Shown piece after piece: positions 37,210 through 47,889 of a DNA stretch of 64,000 nucleotides (its first letter is position 1; each line of letters begins with the position of its first letter). Below the pieces are notes generated by a model, which saw only the letters and a program-made list of their open reading frames with translations, searched no databases and was not told the DNA's origin. The position numbers and the translations under genes were made by a program. The stretch lies in assembly GCA_000716465.1 (NCBI GenBank), contig JNWL01000012.1, positions 57,777 through 121,776 on the forward strand, read 5' to 3'. This DNA comes from Streptomyces bikiniensis (GTDB lineage Bacteria > Actinomycetota > Actinomycetes > Streptomycetales > Streptomycetaceae).

Positions 37210-38378
37210 CCAACCAGACCGCCGCGTCCGGCGGCCGCGACGTCTTCATCGTCTCCAACAGCGTGGACGAGATGGGCGGCGTGACCACCTGGACGCACCA
37301 GATGGCCCGCGAGTTCACCGCCCGCGGCCACCGGCTGCACGTCATCGGCATCACCCCCGCCCCGGCCGGGCGGCGGCACGAGTTCCCCGAGCCGCTGCCG
37401 TACGACACCACCACGCTGTACGACGCCCACCCCCCGCAGGTGAAGCCGCTGCGCGGCCTCAAGGGCCGGCTGAACGCGGCGGAGCGGCGGCGCCGCGCCG
37501 CCCGGGCCGCCGGGATGCGGGAGCGCGCGGACCGGATGACGGCGCTCTTCGCCGCCGCCCGGCCCGGCGCGGTCGTGATCGTGACCCAGGTGTGGGCGAT
37601 GGAGTGGGTGGCGCTCGCCGACACCAAGGGCCTCCTGGTGATCGGCATGAGCCACGAGTCGTACGCGGCCAGTGCCGCCTCCTCCCGGCTCGCCCGGGTG
37701 AAGCGGCACTACCGGGACGTCGACCGGCTCCTCGCCCTCACCCCGGGCGACGCGGACCAGTTGATCCGCGCCGGCATGGACAACGTCGGGCACATGCCGA
37801 ACGCCCTGCCGTTCATGCCGTCGGCGCCGGTGCCGCGCGAGGAGAAGGTCGTGGTCTCCGTCGGCCGCCTCTCGCACGAGAAGGGCGTCGACATGCTGCT
37901 CGACGCCTGGGCCGAGACCGCCCCCCGCCACCCCGACTGGAAGCTGCGGATCTACGGCGCCGGCGACGAGGAACAGGCGCTGCGGCGGCAGACCACCGAG
38001 CTGGGCCTCGACGGGTCCGTGGAGTGGATGGGCCGCACCAACGACGTGCTCGGGGCGCTCTCCGGGGCCTCGGTGTTCGCGCAGGCGTCCCGCGCCGAGG
38101 GCTTCCCGATCACCCTCCTGGAGGCGATGGCGGCGGGCGTGCCGTGCGTCGCGTTCGACTGCGCGCCGGGCGTCCGGGAGATCATCCGGGACGGCGAGGA
38201 CGGGCTGCTCGCCCGGCTCGGCAACGCGGCGGAGCTCGGCGGGCACATCAGCACGCTGATCTCCGACAAGGAGCTGCGCGACCGGATGGGCGACGCGGCC
38301 TTCGAGAACGTGAAGCGGTACTCGCCCGACGAGATCACCGACCGCTGGGAGGCGCTGTTCGCCTTCCTGGAGCGCTGA
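37206..38378 (+). CDS. GT4 family glycosyltransferase
   Basis: 390 residues from the GTG at 37206, overlapping the TagF-fusion stop (GTGA). GT-B fold: 'VFIVSNSVDEMGGVTTWTHQMA' at the N-terminus holds the Gly-rich acceptor loop; the C-terminal half has 'VVSVGRLSHEKGVDMLLDAW' (about 217-236), 'LRIYGAGDEEQAL' and the donor-binding E-x7-E motif in 'QASRAEGFPITLLEAMAAGVP' (about 295-315). It most likely adds a sugar to the polymer or its lipid carrier on the cytoplasmic side. Retaining GT4 enzymes use nucleotide sugars; the exact donor is not evident. Confidence 0.9.
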   Translation: MTNQTAASGGRDVFIVSNSVDEMGGVTTWTHQMAREFTARGHRLHVIGITPAPAGRRHEFPEPLPYDTTTLYDAHPPQVKPLRGLKGRLNAAERRRRAARAAGMRERADRMTALFAAARPGAVVIVTQVWAMEWVALADTKGLLVIGMSHESYAASAASSRLARVKRHYRDVDRLLALTPGDADQLIRAGMDNVGHMPNALPFMPSAPVPREEKVVVSVGRLSHEKGVDMLLDAWAETAPRHPDWKLRIYGAGDEEQALRRQTTELGLDGSVEWMGRTNDVLGALSGASVFAQASRAEGFPITLLEAMAAGVPCVAFDCAPGVREIIRDGEDGLLARLGNAAELGGHISTLISDKELRDRMGDAAFENVKRYSPDEITDRWEALFAFLER

Positions 38379-38418
38379 CGGACCGCGACGCGAGACCGTC
38401 GTACGGGGCTTCGTACGG

Positions 38419-38453
38419 GAAAGGGCCGGGGAGGGCGACTCCCCGGCCCTTTC
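38419..38453. terminator. Terminator between the GT4 gene and galE
   Basis: A perfect 15-bp stem (38419-38433 with 38439-38453) around a GGCGA loop between convergent genes; likely used in both directions. Confidence 0.88.
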
Positions 38454-38472
38454 GCGTGCGTTCCGTACGGCG

Positions 38473-39462
<990 letters not shown>

Positions 39463-39477
39463 AGCGCCCCAAACCTT

Positions 39478-41115
39478 TCACTGAGAACTGCGGACGAACC
39501 GGCGGAACCGGGCCCTGACCACCCGGAAGCCGTCCCGGGCACCGGACACCATCCGTACCGCCAGCGAACCGTTCGCCGTCGTGTACTGCTGCACCAGGAG
39601 TACACCGTACCGGCTGCTCGGAAGCACCGACCGCCGCTGGGTTCCGGCCACCGGCCGGAGCGCGGTCGTGTACGTCTCGCCGTTCGCGCAGGTCACCGTC
39701 ACGGAGAAGTCCCACAGCTGGACGCCCCGGCGGCCGATCCGCCGTCCGGCGCCGACCAGCCGGTTGAGCCGGACCGGGGCGCGGCCCGTCCAGTGGGGCT
39801 CCGTTCCGTCCCCGTCGGTCCCGGCCCGCAGCTCGACCCGTTCGGTGTGGACGGGCTCGGCCCCGCCGCGCGGCAGGAACGCGACCTCGGCGGTACGGGG
39901 GACGGCCTCCGCGAGCCGCCCGTACAGGTCCCGTGCCGTGAGGGTCAGGTCGCCGGGGCGCAGGACGGCGTCGACGACGAGCGGCAGTTCGCCGAGCGGC
40001 AGCCGGTCCACACCGTCGAGGCGGGCCTCCGGCAGGTCCTCGGCCCAGACGGCGTCGGCGGGGGTGCCGGCGTACGGCGGGAGCAGCCGGCCCGGTTTGG
40101 CACACAACCGTGACAGTCGGAGCAGGTCGCGCGGCTCCTTCGCGGCCAGCAGGAAGCGGGCGGCCCAGCGGGCGGGGGCGACGGCGGCGGCGATCTCCGG
40201 CTCCCGAAAGCCGGCCAGGTGCTCGCGGGTGGCCTCCCACCACTCGGCGCGGTGGCCGGCGTCGCGCCGCCGCAGGTCCCGGGCGTACATCCGCAGGTCG
40301 TGTTCGAGGAACTTGGTGCGGCAGGCGGCGGCGAGGTCCGTCCGCCCCGCCCCAGCGAAGGTCTCGACGGCCGCGCGGTGGGCGGCGATCCGGGAACGCC
40401 AGTTGGAGACGTCCTTCCGGTCGAGGGAGATCGACAGCTGGGCGGCGGTCCGGCGCACGTGCCAGACGTAGACGGTGTCGGGGACCACGGCGACGCGGGG
40501 GGCGGCGGCGTACACCCGGGCGGTGAAGAGGAAGTCCTCGTAGACGAACCGGCCGTCGGGGAAGCGGATGCCGTGCGCGTCGAGGAAGGCGCGGTCGTAG
40601 ACCTTGTTGACGCAGAGGGTGTCGTGGACGAGGGGGCGCAGCTCCTCGGGGGTCTCCAGGACGGCCGGTTCCCGGTAGAGGGCGGGCTGCCAGCGCACGT
40701 CCCTGCCCTCGGGGAGCTCGCGGCGCACGCAGACGCCGACGGCGACGGGGGCGCGGTGCCGCTCCGCGGCGGCGACCAGGGCCTCGGCGGCGCCGGGCGG
40801 CAGGACGTCGTCGCTGTCGAGGAACATGACGTACGGGGCGGTGGCGGCCGCGATGCCGTCGTTGCGCGGGGTGCCGCAGCCGCCGCTGTTCTCCGTGCGG
40901 CGCACCACCCGCACCCGGGGGTGCAGGGCGGCCAGTTCGTCGAGCACCCCCGCCGTGCCGTCGCCGGAGCGGTCGTCGACCGCCACGACCTCGGCCACCA
41001 CGGGACCCTGGTCGAGCGCGGACCTGACGGCCTCGCCGACCAGCTCCTCGTCGTTGTAGGCGATGACGACGACGCTGAGCAGGCCCGCGGTCTCGGGCGG
41101 GGGAACGGTACTCAC
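39478..41115 (-). CDS. GT2 glycosyltransferase with C-terminal beta domain (related to the N-terminal half of the TagF fusion)
   Basis: 545 residues. 'LSVVVIAYNDEELVGEAVRSALDQG', 'NSGGCGTPRNDGIAAA', 'VMFLDSDDVLPPG' (DxD, about 100-112) and 'YEDFLFTARVYAAAPRVAVVPDTVYVWHVR' align by eye with the GT2 domain of the gene at 34345-37209. The C-terminal ~230 residues ('GVDRLPLGELPLVVDAVLRPGDLTLTARDLYGRL...') resemble that protein's middle region, but there is no TagF domain. GTG start at 41115. Operon with galE. Probably adds a decorating sugar to the wall polymer. Confidence 0.85.
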   Translation of the reverse strand: MSTVPPPETAGLLSVVVIAYNDEELVGEAVRSALDQGPVVAEVVAVDDRSGDGTAGVLDELAALHPRVRVVRRTENSGGCGTPRNDGIAAATAPYVMFLDSDDVLPPGAAEALVAAAERHRAPVAVGVCVRRELPEGRDVRWQPALYREPAVLETPEELRPLVHDTLCVNKVYDRAFLDAHGIRFPDGRFVYEDFLFTARVYAAAPRVAVVPDTVYVWHVRRTAAQLSISLDRKDVSNWRSRIAAHRAAVETFAGAGRTDLAAACRTKFLEHDLRMYARDLRRRDAGHRAEWWEATREHLAGFREPEIAAAVAPARWAARFLLAAKEPRDLLRLSRLCAKPGRLLPPYAGTPADAVWAEDLPEARLDGVDRLPLGELPLVVDAVLRPGDLTLTARDLYGRLAEAVPRTAEVAFLPRGGAEPVHTERVELRAGTDGDGTEPHWTGRAPVRLNRLVGAGRRIGRRGVQLWDFSVTVTCANGETYTTALRPVAGTQRRSVLPSSRYGVLLVQQYTTANGSLAVRMVSGARDGFRVVRARFRRFVRSSQ

Positions 41116-41282
41116 GGGCAGGATCCTACGGGAGCCCCCGGACCCCTCCCCCGGCCGGTCGAGGGGCTTCCCGGCCCCGCTCCGACGGGCCGGGACCTGC
41201 CGGAACGGGACCGGGGCCGGCTGGGAACGAGACCGGGGACAGGGCCCGCCGGAGGGGGCCCGGAACCGCTGGAACGGGACTG

Positions 41283-42722
41283 CTAGAACGGGTTGAACTC
41301 GTCGAACTCGCGCTGCGCCTCGTCGCGCTCCGCGTCCCGGTCCCGGCGCCGCTGCGCCGCCGGGCGCGGGGCCTCCAGACGGTGGTCCTCGCCGCGGCGG
41401 CCGAGCATCTCGGCGCCGGCCATCATGGTGGGCTCCCAGTCGAAGACGACCGCGTTCTCCTCGGAGCCGATCGCGACGCCGTCGCCCGCGCGGGCGCCCG
41501 CCTTCATCAGCGCGTCCTCGACGCCGAGGCGGTTGAGGCGGTCGGCCAGGTAGCCCACGGCCTCGTCGTTGTTGAAGTCGGTCTGGCGGACCCAGCGCTC
41601 CGGCTTCTCGCCGCGCACCCGGTAGACCTCCTCGGCCTCGTCGTACGCGACCGTGAAGCCCGCGTCGTCCACGGCCTTCGGGCGGATGACGATGCGGGTC
41701 GCCTCCTCCTTCGGCTTGGCGGCGCGCGCCTCGGCGACGATGCCGGCGAGGGCGAAGGAGAGCTCCTTCAGACCGGTGCGGGCCACGGCGGAGACCTCGA
41801 ACACCTGGTAGCCGCGCTCCTCCAGGTCCGGGCGGATCATGTCCGCGAGGTCCTGGCCGTCCGGGATGTCGATCTTGTTGAGGACGACGATCCGGGGCCG
41901 GTCGTCCAGGCCGCCGTACTGCTTCAGCTCCTCCTCGATGACGTCGAGGTCGGAGACCGGGTCGCGGTCGGACTCCAGGGTCGCCGTGTCCAGGACGTGG
42001 ACGAGGACCGAGCAGCGCTCCACGTGGCGGAGGAACTCCAGGCCCAGGCCGCGGCCCTGGCTGGCGCCCGGGATCAGGCCCGGGACGTCGGCGATGGTGT
42101 AGACGGTCGAGCCGGCCGTGACGACGCCCAGGTTCGGGACGAGGGTGGTGAAGGGGTAGTCCGCGATCTTCGGCTTGGCGGCCGACAGGACGGAGATCAG
42201 GGAGGACTTGCCGGCGCTCGGGTAGCCGACGAGGGCCACGTCGGCGACGGTCTTGAGCTCCAGGACGATGTCCTGGAGGTCGCCGGGCTCGCCGAGCAGC
42301 GCGAAGCCGGGGGCCTTGCGGCGCGCGGAGGACAGCGCGGCATTGCCGAGGCCGCCGCGGCCGCCCTGGGCGGCGATGTACGTGGTGCCGTGGCCGACCA
42401 GGTCCGCGAGGACGTTGCCCGCCTTGTCGAGGACGACGGTGCCGTCGGGCACGTTCAGGACGAGGTCCTGGCCGTCCTTGCCGGAGCGGTTGCCGCCCTC
42501 GCCGGGCTTGCCGTTGGTGGCCTTGCGGTGCGGGGAGTGGTGGTACTCCAGGAGGGTGGTGACGGACTGGTCGACGACCAGGATCACGTCGCCGCCGCGG
42601 CCGCCGTTGCCGCCGTCGGGCCCGCCGAGCGGCTTGAACTTCTCCCGGTGGACGGAGGCGCAGCCGTGGCCTCCGTTACCCGCGGCGACGTGCAGCTCGA
42701 CGCGGTCCACGAAGGTGGTCAT
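41283..42722 (-). CDS. obg: GTPase Obg/CgtA
   Basis: 479 residues. The glycine-rich Obg fold (about 1-158, with '[19 protein letters not shown]' and '[21 protein letters not shown]') precedes the G domain: '[16 protein letters not shown]' (G1, about 162-177), '[10 protein letters not shown]' (G3) and 'LNKIDI' (G4). An OCT domain and a charged C-terminal tail ('[19 protein letters not shown]') follow. Obg is a 50S-assembly GTPase; in Streptomyces it also influences the onset of aerial growth and sporulation. Expected order rplU-rpmA-obg on the minus strand. ATG start at 42722. Confidence 0.97.
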   Translation of the reverse strand: MTTFVDRVELHVAAGNGGHGCASVHREKFKPLGGPDGGNGGRGGDVILVVDQSVTTLLEYHHSPHRKATNGKPGEGGNRSGKDGQDLVLNVPDGTVVLDKAGNVLADLVGHGTTYIAAQGGRGGLGNAALSSARRKAPGFALLGEPGDLQDIVLELKTVADVALVGYPSAGKSSLISVLSAAKPKIADYPFTTLVPNLGVVTAGSTVYTIADVPGLIPGASQGRGLGLEFLRHVERCSVLVHVLDTATLESDRDPVSDLDVIEEELKQYGGLDDRPRIVVLNKIDIPDGQDLADMIRPDLEERGYQVFEVSAVARTGLKELSFALAGIVAEARAAKPKEEATRIVIRPKAVDDAGFTVAYDEAEEVYRVRGEKPERWVRQTDFNNDEAVGYLADRLNRLGVEDALMKAGARAGDGVAIGSEENAVVFDWEPTMMAGAEMLGRRGEDHRLEAPRPAAQRRRDRDAERDEAQREFDEFNPF

Positions 42723-42774
42723 GGTGGTGCCTCCAGGGTGTTACGTATGGAATGTCTATCTGGTAACACGCGAA

Positions 42775-42814
42775 AGGCGGACCCGCTTCCCGTGCCGGGA
42801 AGTGAGGTCCGCCT
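42775..42814 (-). terminator. Hairpin between rpmA and obg
   Basis: Outer stem 9 bp (42775-42783 with 42806-42814) and inner stem 7 bp (42786-42792 with 42796-42802) around a TGC loop. It lies between two genes of the same direction, so it may limit read-through from the ribosomal-protein genes into obg rather than end the unit. Confidence 0.75.
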
Positions 42815-42829
42815 CCGCGAAAGATCCGA

Positions 42830-43084
42830 TCAGGCGACCGGAACGATGTTCACGACCTTGCGGCCGCGGTGGGTGCCGAACTGCACCGAACCGGCCTGCA
42901 GGGCGAACAGCGTGTCGTCGCCGCCACGGCCGACGCCCGCGCCGGGGTGGAAGTGGGTGCCACGCTGGCGGACCAGGATCTCACCCGCGTTGACGACCTG
43001 ACCGCCGAAGCGCTTCACGCCGAGCCGCTGGGCGTTGGAGTCGCGACCGTTCCGGGTGGACGATGCGCCCTTCTTGTGTGCCAT
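42830..43084 (-). CDS. rpmA: 50S ribosomal protein L27
   Basis: 84 residues beginning '[19 protein letters not shown]', with '[22 protein letters not shown]' and '[11 protein letters not shown]', the standard L27 sequence. Its N-terminus reaches the peptidyl-transferase centre. There is no N-terminal extension of the firmicute type that would need protease removal. ATG at 43084, 14 bp after the rplU stop. Confidence 0.98.
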   Translation of the reverse strand: MAHKKGASSTRNGRDSNAQRLGVKRFGGQVVNAGEILVRQRGTHFHPGAGVGRGGDDTLFALQAGSVQFGTHRGRKVVNIVPVA

Positions 43085-43098
43085 TGCTCAGTCCCTCT

Positions 43099-43419
43099 TT
43101 ACTTCGCGGCCGTCGGGATCGCGGTGACCTTGATCGCCGTGTACTGCTGACGGTGACCCTGGCGACGGCGGTAGCCGGTCTTGTTCTTGTAGCGCAGGAT
43201 GTCGATCTTGGCGCCCTTGTGGTGATCCACGACCTCGGCCTCGACCTTGATGCCGGCCAGGACCCACGGGTCGCTGGTCACGGCGTCGCCGTCGACAACG
43301 AGCAGGGTCGAGAGCTCGACCGTGTCGCCAACCTTGGCAGTGGAAATCTTGTCAACCTCAACGATGTCGCCGACAGCAACCTTGTGCTGGCGACCACCGC
43401 TGCGCACGATGGCGTACAC
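43099..43419 (-). CDS. rplU: 50S ribosomal protein L21
   Basis: 106 residues from the GTG at 43419 (GAGAGAGAG upstream); an ATG-type frame extends 17 codons further but is not L21-like. '[24 protein letters not shown]' opens and '[31 protein letters not shown]' closes the protein, as in L21, which binds 23S rRNA with L20. A strong promoter lies at 43577-43606, followed by a structured ~150-nt leader. Confidence 0.97.
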   Translation of the reverse strand: MYAIVRSGGRQHKVAVGDIVEVDKISTAKVGDTVELSTLLVVDGDAVTSDPWVLAGIKVEAEVVDHHKGAKIDILRYKNKTGYRRRQGHRQQYTAIKVTAIPTAAK

Positions 43420-43576
43420 GCGGATCTCTCTCTCACTCGGGATGAAACCTCTGACGCCAGCCGCCCGCACGGACCCGAAGGTCCGCGACGGTCCGGAATC
43501 GGACGAGCGGCCTCTCCCGACGAGCGGGAGGAAGGTGCTCAGAGGCGCGGCGCGCCGACAGACGCGCCGACGGTCT
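43420..43576 (-). promoter_or_regulatory. Structured 5' leader of rplU-rpmA
   Basis: The ~150-nt leader between promoter and GTG can form at least two hairpins: one closed by a TTCG tetraloop (GGACC/GGTCC, at about 43491-43504) and one with the CTCCCG/CGGGAG stem. Ribosomal-protein leaders often mediate feedback control; whether this one does is unproven. Confidence 0.45.
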
Positions 43577-43606
43577 AGGTTACGGGCGGCCGACGCGGGG
43601 GGTCAA
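43577..43606 (-). promoter_or_regulatory. Housekeeping promoter for rplU-rpmA
   Basis: TTGACC (43601-43606), an 18-nt spacer and TAACCT (43577-43582) match a HrdB promoter, the best match in the window. Confidence 0.8.
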
Positions 43607-43619
43607 ATTCGCCCCAGAC

Positions 43620-43672
43620 GGCACGGGCCGCCCTCCCCCGCACTGTGCGTACGGAGGGGGGCGGCCCGTGCC
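43620..43672 (-). terminator. Terminator after rne
   Basis: A 14-bp perfect stem (43620-43633 with 43659-43672), extended by a few imperfect pairs, just past the rne stop at 43679. It directly precedes the rplU promoter. Confidence 0.88.
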
Positions 43673-43678
43673 TGCCGG

Positions 43679-46600
43679 TCAGTCCTGGGCCGGAGAGGCG
43701 GTCTTCTCGGCCGCCTTCTTGGGCGTGGTCTTCTTGGCGGTCGTCTTCTTCGCCGCGGTCTTCTTGGTCGCCGCCGTCTTCTTGGCGGCGGTCTTCTTGG
43801 CCGTGGCCTTCTTCGCCGTGGTCTTGCGCGCCGCCGTCTTCTTGGCGGGGGCGGCCTCGGCGTCCGCGGCCCCGGGCTCCTCGGCGGCCGGGGCCGCGGC
43901 GACCACGACGACGGCTTCCTCGGCACCCGCGGGCGAACCGGCGGGGGCGGTGGCCTTGCGGACCACCCGGCGGCGGGCGCGCGGCGGGGCGGCCACGGGG
44001 GCCTCCTCGGGAGCGGGCCCGGCGGGCTGCTCCGGGGCGGTCTCCTCGGCCACGACGGCCTCGGGCTCCACCACGGGCTCCGGCTCCGGCTCCGCGACGG
44101 TCTCGGCCGCGGGCTCGGTCGCGGTCTCCACGACGGTGACCGGCTCGGCCGGCTCCGTGGTCGAGACGACCGGGGAGGTCGCCCGGCGGGTGGCACGGCG
44201 ACGGCCGCGCGGGGCCGGGGCCCCGGTCTCCGCCGCGGTCCCGGTCTCCACCACGGGCGTGGGCTCGACGGCCTCGGGCCCGGCGGCCGGCTCGGCCACC
44301 GGCTCCGCCACGACGGTCTCGGCCTCGGTCACGGTCTCCACGACGGGAGCCGGGGCGACCGGCGTCGGAGCGACCGGCGTCGAGGCGACCGGGGCGGTCA
44401 CCCTGCGGGTCGCGCGACGGCGGCCACGGCCGCGCGTGGCGGCCGCCTCCGCCTCGGCGACGGAGCCGTACAGCTCCTCGTCCGGGGCGATCGGCACCGG
44501 CACGGCCACCGGGGCGGCCAGCTCCGCCGCGACCTCGGCCTCGGTCTCGGTCTCGGTCTCCTGCGCCTCGGTGTCGGCGCCGGTCTCCACGGCCTCGGCG
44601 TGCTCGTGCTCGTGGGCGTGGCCCTCGCCACCACGGCCGCGCTTCTTCGCGCGCTTGCCGCCGCCCCCGCCACCGGAGGTGGTCGGCTGCTCCATGTGGA
44701 CGATGACGCCGCGCCCGTTGCAGTGGACGCAGGTCTCGGAGAAGGACTCCAGGAGGCCCTGGCCGACCCGCTTGCGGGTCATCTGGACCAGGCCCAGCGA
44801 GGTGACCTCGGCCACCTGGTGCTTGGTCCGGTCCCGGCCCAGGCACTCCAGGAGGCGGCGCAGCACCAGGTCGCGGTTGGACTCCAGGACCATGTCGATG
44901 AAGTCGATGACGACGATGCCGCCCAGGTCGCGCAGCCGCAGCTGGCGCACGATCTCCTCGGCCGCCTCCAGGTTGTTCCTGGTGACGGTCTCCTCCAGGT
45001 TGCCGCCCTGGCCGGTGAACTTGCCGGTGTTGACGTCGACGACGATCATCGCCTCGGTCTTGTCGATCACGAGGGAGCCGCCGGACGGCAGCCAGACCTT
45101 GCGGTCGAGCGCCTTCATCAGCTGCTCGTCGATCCGGTACGTCGCGAAGACATCGACCTCGCTCGTCCACTTGGACAGGCGGTCGGTCAGGTCCGGGGCG
45201 ACGTGGCTCACGTACCCGTGGATGGTCTCCCACGCGTCGTCGCCGCTGACGATGACCTTGGAGAAGTCCTCGTTGAAGATGTCGCGGACGACCCGGACGG
45301 TCATGTCCGGCTCGCCGTAGAGCAGCGTCGGGGCGTTGCCGTTCTTCGCCTTCTTCCGGATGTCCTCCCACTGCGCCTGCAGGCGCTCGACGTCGCGGCG
45401 CAGCTCGTCCTCGCTCGCGCCCTCGGCGGCGGTGCGCACGATGACGCCCGCGTCCTCGGGGACGATCTTCTTGAGGATCGTCTTCAGGCGCGCGCGCTCG
45501 GTGTCGGGGAGCTTGCGGCTGATGCCGGTCATCGAGCCCTCGGGCACGTACACCAGGTAGCGGCCGGGCAGGGAGACCTGGCTGGTGAGGCGGGCGCCCT
45601 TGTGGCCGATCGGGTCCTTGGTGACCTGGACGAGGACCGACTGGCCGGACTTGAGGGCGGTCTCGATGCGGCGCGGGCCGTTGCCCATGCCGAGCGCCTC
45701 GAAGTTGACCTCGCCGGCGTACAGGACGGCGTTGCGGCCCTTGCCGATGTCGACGAAGGCGGCCTCCATGGACGGCAGGACGTTCTGGACCTTGCCCAGG
45801 TAGACGTTGCCGACGTACGAGGTGGCCTGCTCCTTGTTGACGTAGTGCTCGACCAGCACGTTGTCTTCCAGGACGCCGATCTGGGTGCGCTCGCCGTTCT
45901 GGCGGACGACCATGACGCGCTCGACGGCCTCGCGGCGGGCGAGGAACTCGGCCTCGGTGATGATCGGGACGCGGCGGCGGCCCTGTTCGCGGCCTTCGCG
46001 GCGGCGCTGCTTCTTGGCCTCCAGGCGGGTCGAGCCCTTGATGGACTGGACCTCGTCGGCGCCGGTGCCGGGCTCGGCCTTCTCGCGGGCCGGGCGGGGC
46101 TCGCGGACCTTGACGACCGTACGGACGCCGTCCTCGTCGCCCGCCTCGGCCTCGGCGGCGTCCCCGCTGCGACGGCGGCGACGGCGACGGCGACGGGAGC
46201 TGCTGGAGCCGCCGGTGAGGCCCTCGGCCTCCTCGGTCTCCTCCTCGCCGTCCTCGGTCTCCTCGGACCCGTCCTCGGCGTGCGGCTCCTCGCCCTCCTC
46301 GGTCTCCTCGACCTCGGCGAGCTCCCCGCGACGGCGGCGGCGGCCACCGCGGCGACGGCGGCGGGAGGGGCGGTCCTCGTACTCGTCCGCCTCCTCGGCC
46401 TCCTCGGCCTCTTCGAGCGCGTCGGCGGCGGCCTCGACCTCGGGCTCGTCGGCGACGGTGGCCGGGACGGGCTCGACGGCGACGGGCTCGCCGCGGCGGC
46501 GGCGACGGCGACGGGAGCCGGACTCGGCCCGCTCGGCGGGCTCGGGCGTCTCCACGGCCTCGACCGTCTCGACGGTCTCCTCCGTCTCGTCGCTCTCCTC

Positions 46601-47656
46601 GGGCTCCGGCTCCACGGGCGCGGCGGCGGCGGCCGCGGCGGCCGTCTCCGGGGTCTGGAACATCGGCTCGGCGAAGACCGGGGCCTGGAAGACGGCGACG
46701 GCCGGGCGCGCGGCGCGGCGCGGCTCGCGGGCCGGGGCCGGCTCGGAGGTGAACTGCGGCGAGGAGACGCGGCGGCGGCCGCGGCCGCGCGTGGCGGCGG
46801 TCTCGGCGGCGGCGACCTCGGCCTCGTCGGCGGCGATCTGCGCGACGGCGGCCTCGGGCAGCGACTCGCCGGCGGCGGGCGCCTCGGCGGCCGGGGCCCG
46901 GGTGGCCTGCGGCTCGGCGGCCGGCTCGGGCGCACCGGCCGGAGCGGTGGCCTTGCGGGTGGCACGGCGGCGCGTACGGGCCGGCGGAGCGGCGTCGGTC
47001 TCGGCCGGAGCGGCGTCGGTCTCGGTCTCGACCGGAGCGGCCTCGGGCACGGCCTCGGCCTCGGCGGCCGGAGCGGCGGTCTCCTCTGCGGCGGCGGGCG
47101 CACCGGCGGGAGCCGTGGCCTTGCGGGTGGCACGGCGACGGGTACGGGCCGGCGGAGCGGCGTCGGTCTCGGTCTCGACCGGAGCGACCTCAGGTGCGGC
47201 CTCGGCGACCGGCGCGGCAGCGGCTTCCGGCGCCGGGGCCTCGTCGGCCGGGGCCGGGGAGGTCACCGGAGCGGTGGCCTTGCGGGTGGCGCGGCGGCGG
47301 GCCGGGCGCGCCGGAGCGGCCTCGGGGGCCTCTTCGGCGGTCTCGGGCGCGGCCTCGGCGACCGGCTCGGCGGCGGGCGCGGCGGTCTCCTCGGCGGCGG
47401 GCGCACCGGCCGTGGCCTTGCGGGTGGCGCGGCGACGGGTGCGCGGCGCGGGTGCGGCCTCGGTCTCGACCGGCTCGGGAGCCGCTGCGGGCTCCGGCGC
47501 GTCGGCGGCCGGGACCTCGGTGGTGCCGGTGGCCCCGGTGGTGCCGGCGGTCTCGCCCGTCACCGGCGGACCGGCGGGGCGGGAGGCGGCGCGGCGCCTG
47601 CGGCGCGGCGGCAGCTTGTCACCGGGGGCATTGGTGTCTTCGTTGGACTCGGGCAT
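43679..47656 (-). CDS. rne: Ribonuclease E/G with long repeat-rich arms
   Basis: 1,325 residues from the ATG at 47656 (GGGAG 8 nt upstream). The catalytic core is central (about 590-1000): S1 region 'GNVYLGKVQNVLPSMEAAFVDIG' near residue 620, 'IVVIDFIDM' near 917 and the zinc-link 'CVHCNGRG' near 974. The N-terminal ~550 residues are disordered, Ala/Glu/Thr-rich, with repeated basic motifs of the type RRRATRKATAPAG. The C-terminal ~340 residues carry more of these and end in Lys/Thr/Ala repeats (KKTAAKKT). This matches streptomycete RNase ES, in which the core is flanked by arms on both sides. It cleaves AU-rich single-stranded RNA, processes rRNA and tRNA, and can scaffold a degradosome with PNPase. 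Confidence 0.96.
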   Translation of the reverse strand: MPESNEDTNAPGDKLPPRRRRRAASRPAGPPVTGETAGTTGATGTTEVPAADAPEPAAAPEPVETEAAPAPRTRRRATRKATAGAPAAEETAAPAAEPVAEAAPETAEEAPEAAPARPARRRATRKATAPVTSPAPADEAPAPEAAAAPVAEAAPEVAPVETETDAAPPARTRRRATRKATAPAGAPAAAEETAAPAAEAEAVPEAAPVETETDAAPAETDAAPPARTRRRATRKATAPAGAPEPAAEPQATRAPAAEAPAAGESLPEAAVAQIAADEAEVAAAETAATRGRGRRRVSSPQFTSEPAPAREPRRAARPAVAVFQAPVFAEPMFQTPETAAAAAAAAPVEPEPEESDETEETVETVEAVETPEPAERAESGSRRRRRRRGEPVAVEPVPATVADEPEVEAAADALEEAEEAEEADEYEDRPSRRRRRGGRRRRRGELAEVEETEEGEEPHAEDGSEETEDGEEETEEAEGLTGGSSSSRRRRRRRRRSGDAAEAEAGDEDGVRTVVKVREPRPAREKAEPGTGADEVQSIKGSTRLEAKKQRRREGREQGRRRVPIITEAEFLARREAVERVMVVRQNGERTQIGVLEDNVLVEHYVNKEQATSYVGNVYLGKVQNVLPSMEAAFVDIGKGRNAVLYAGEVNFEALGMGNGPRRIETALKSGQSVLVQVTKDPIGHKGARLTSQVSLPGRYLVYVPEGSMTGISRKLPDTERARLKTILKKIVPEDAGVIVRTAAEGASEDELRRDVERLQAQWEDIRKKAKNGNAPTLLYGEPDMTVRVVRDIFNEDFSKVIVSGDDAWETIHGYVSHVAPDLTDRLSKWTSEVDVFATYRIDEQLMKALDRKVWLPSGGSLVIDKTEAMIVVDVNTGKFTGQGGNLEETVTRNNLEAAEEIVRQLRLRDLGGIVVIDFIDMVLESNRDLVLRRLLECLGRDRTKHQVAEVTSLGLVQMTRKRVGQGLLESFSETCVHCNGRGVIVHMEQPTTSGGGGGGKRAKKRGRGGEGHAHEHEHAEAVETGADTEAQETETETEAEVAAELAAPVAVPVPIAPDEELYGSVAEAEAAATRGRGRRRATRRVTAPVASTPVAPTPVAPAPVVETVTEAETVVAEPVAEPAAGPEAVEPTPVVETGTAAETGAPAPRGRRRATRRATSPVVSTTEPAEPVTVVETATEPAAETVAEPEPEPVVEPEAVVAEETAPEQPAGPAPEEAPVAAPPRARRRVVRKATAPAGSPAGAEEAVVVVAAAPAAEEPGAADAEAAPAKKTAARKTTAKKATAKKTAAKKTAATKKTAAKKTTAKKTTPKKAAEKTASPAQD

Positions 47657-47889
47657 GCGGGGTTCTCCCGTCACGCTCCCGGGCGCCGCGCCTGGTTCCG
47701 GTCCGGCGGCACGGTCACGCCTGTGGCGAGGTGCCGCCGTCCGGGGCGCGGGCGCCGCACGGGAGCTGTATGTCTGGCTCGCCGGTTCCGTACGCCCTGT
47801 GCGGACGGCCTGGCGAAAGTCTTCTGGTCAGTGCGCGGCCCGACCCAGGTGGCTCCCGAGTACCAGGGCTGCGCTGCGACGACCGCTCC

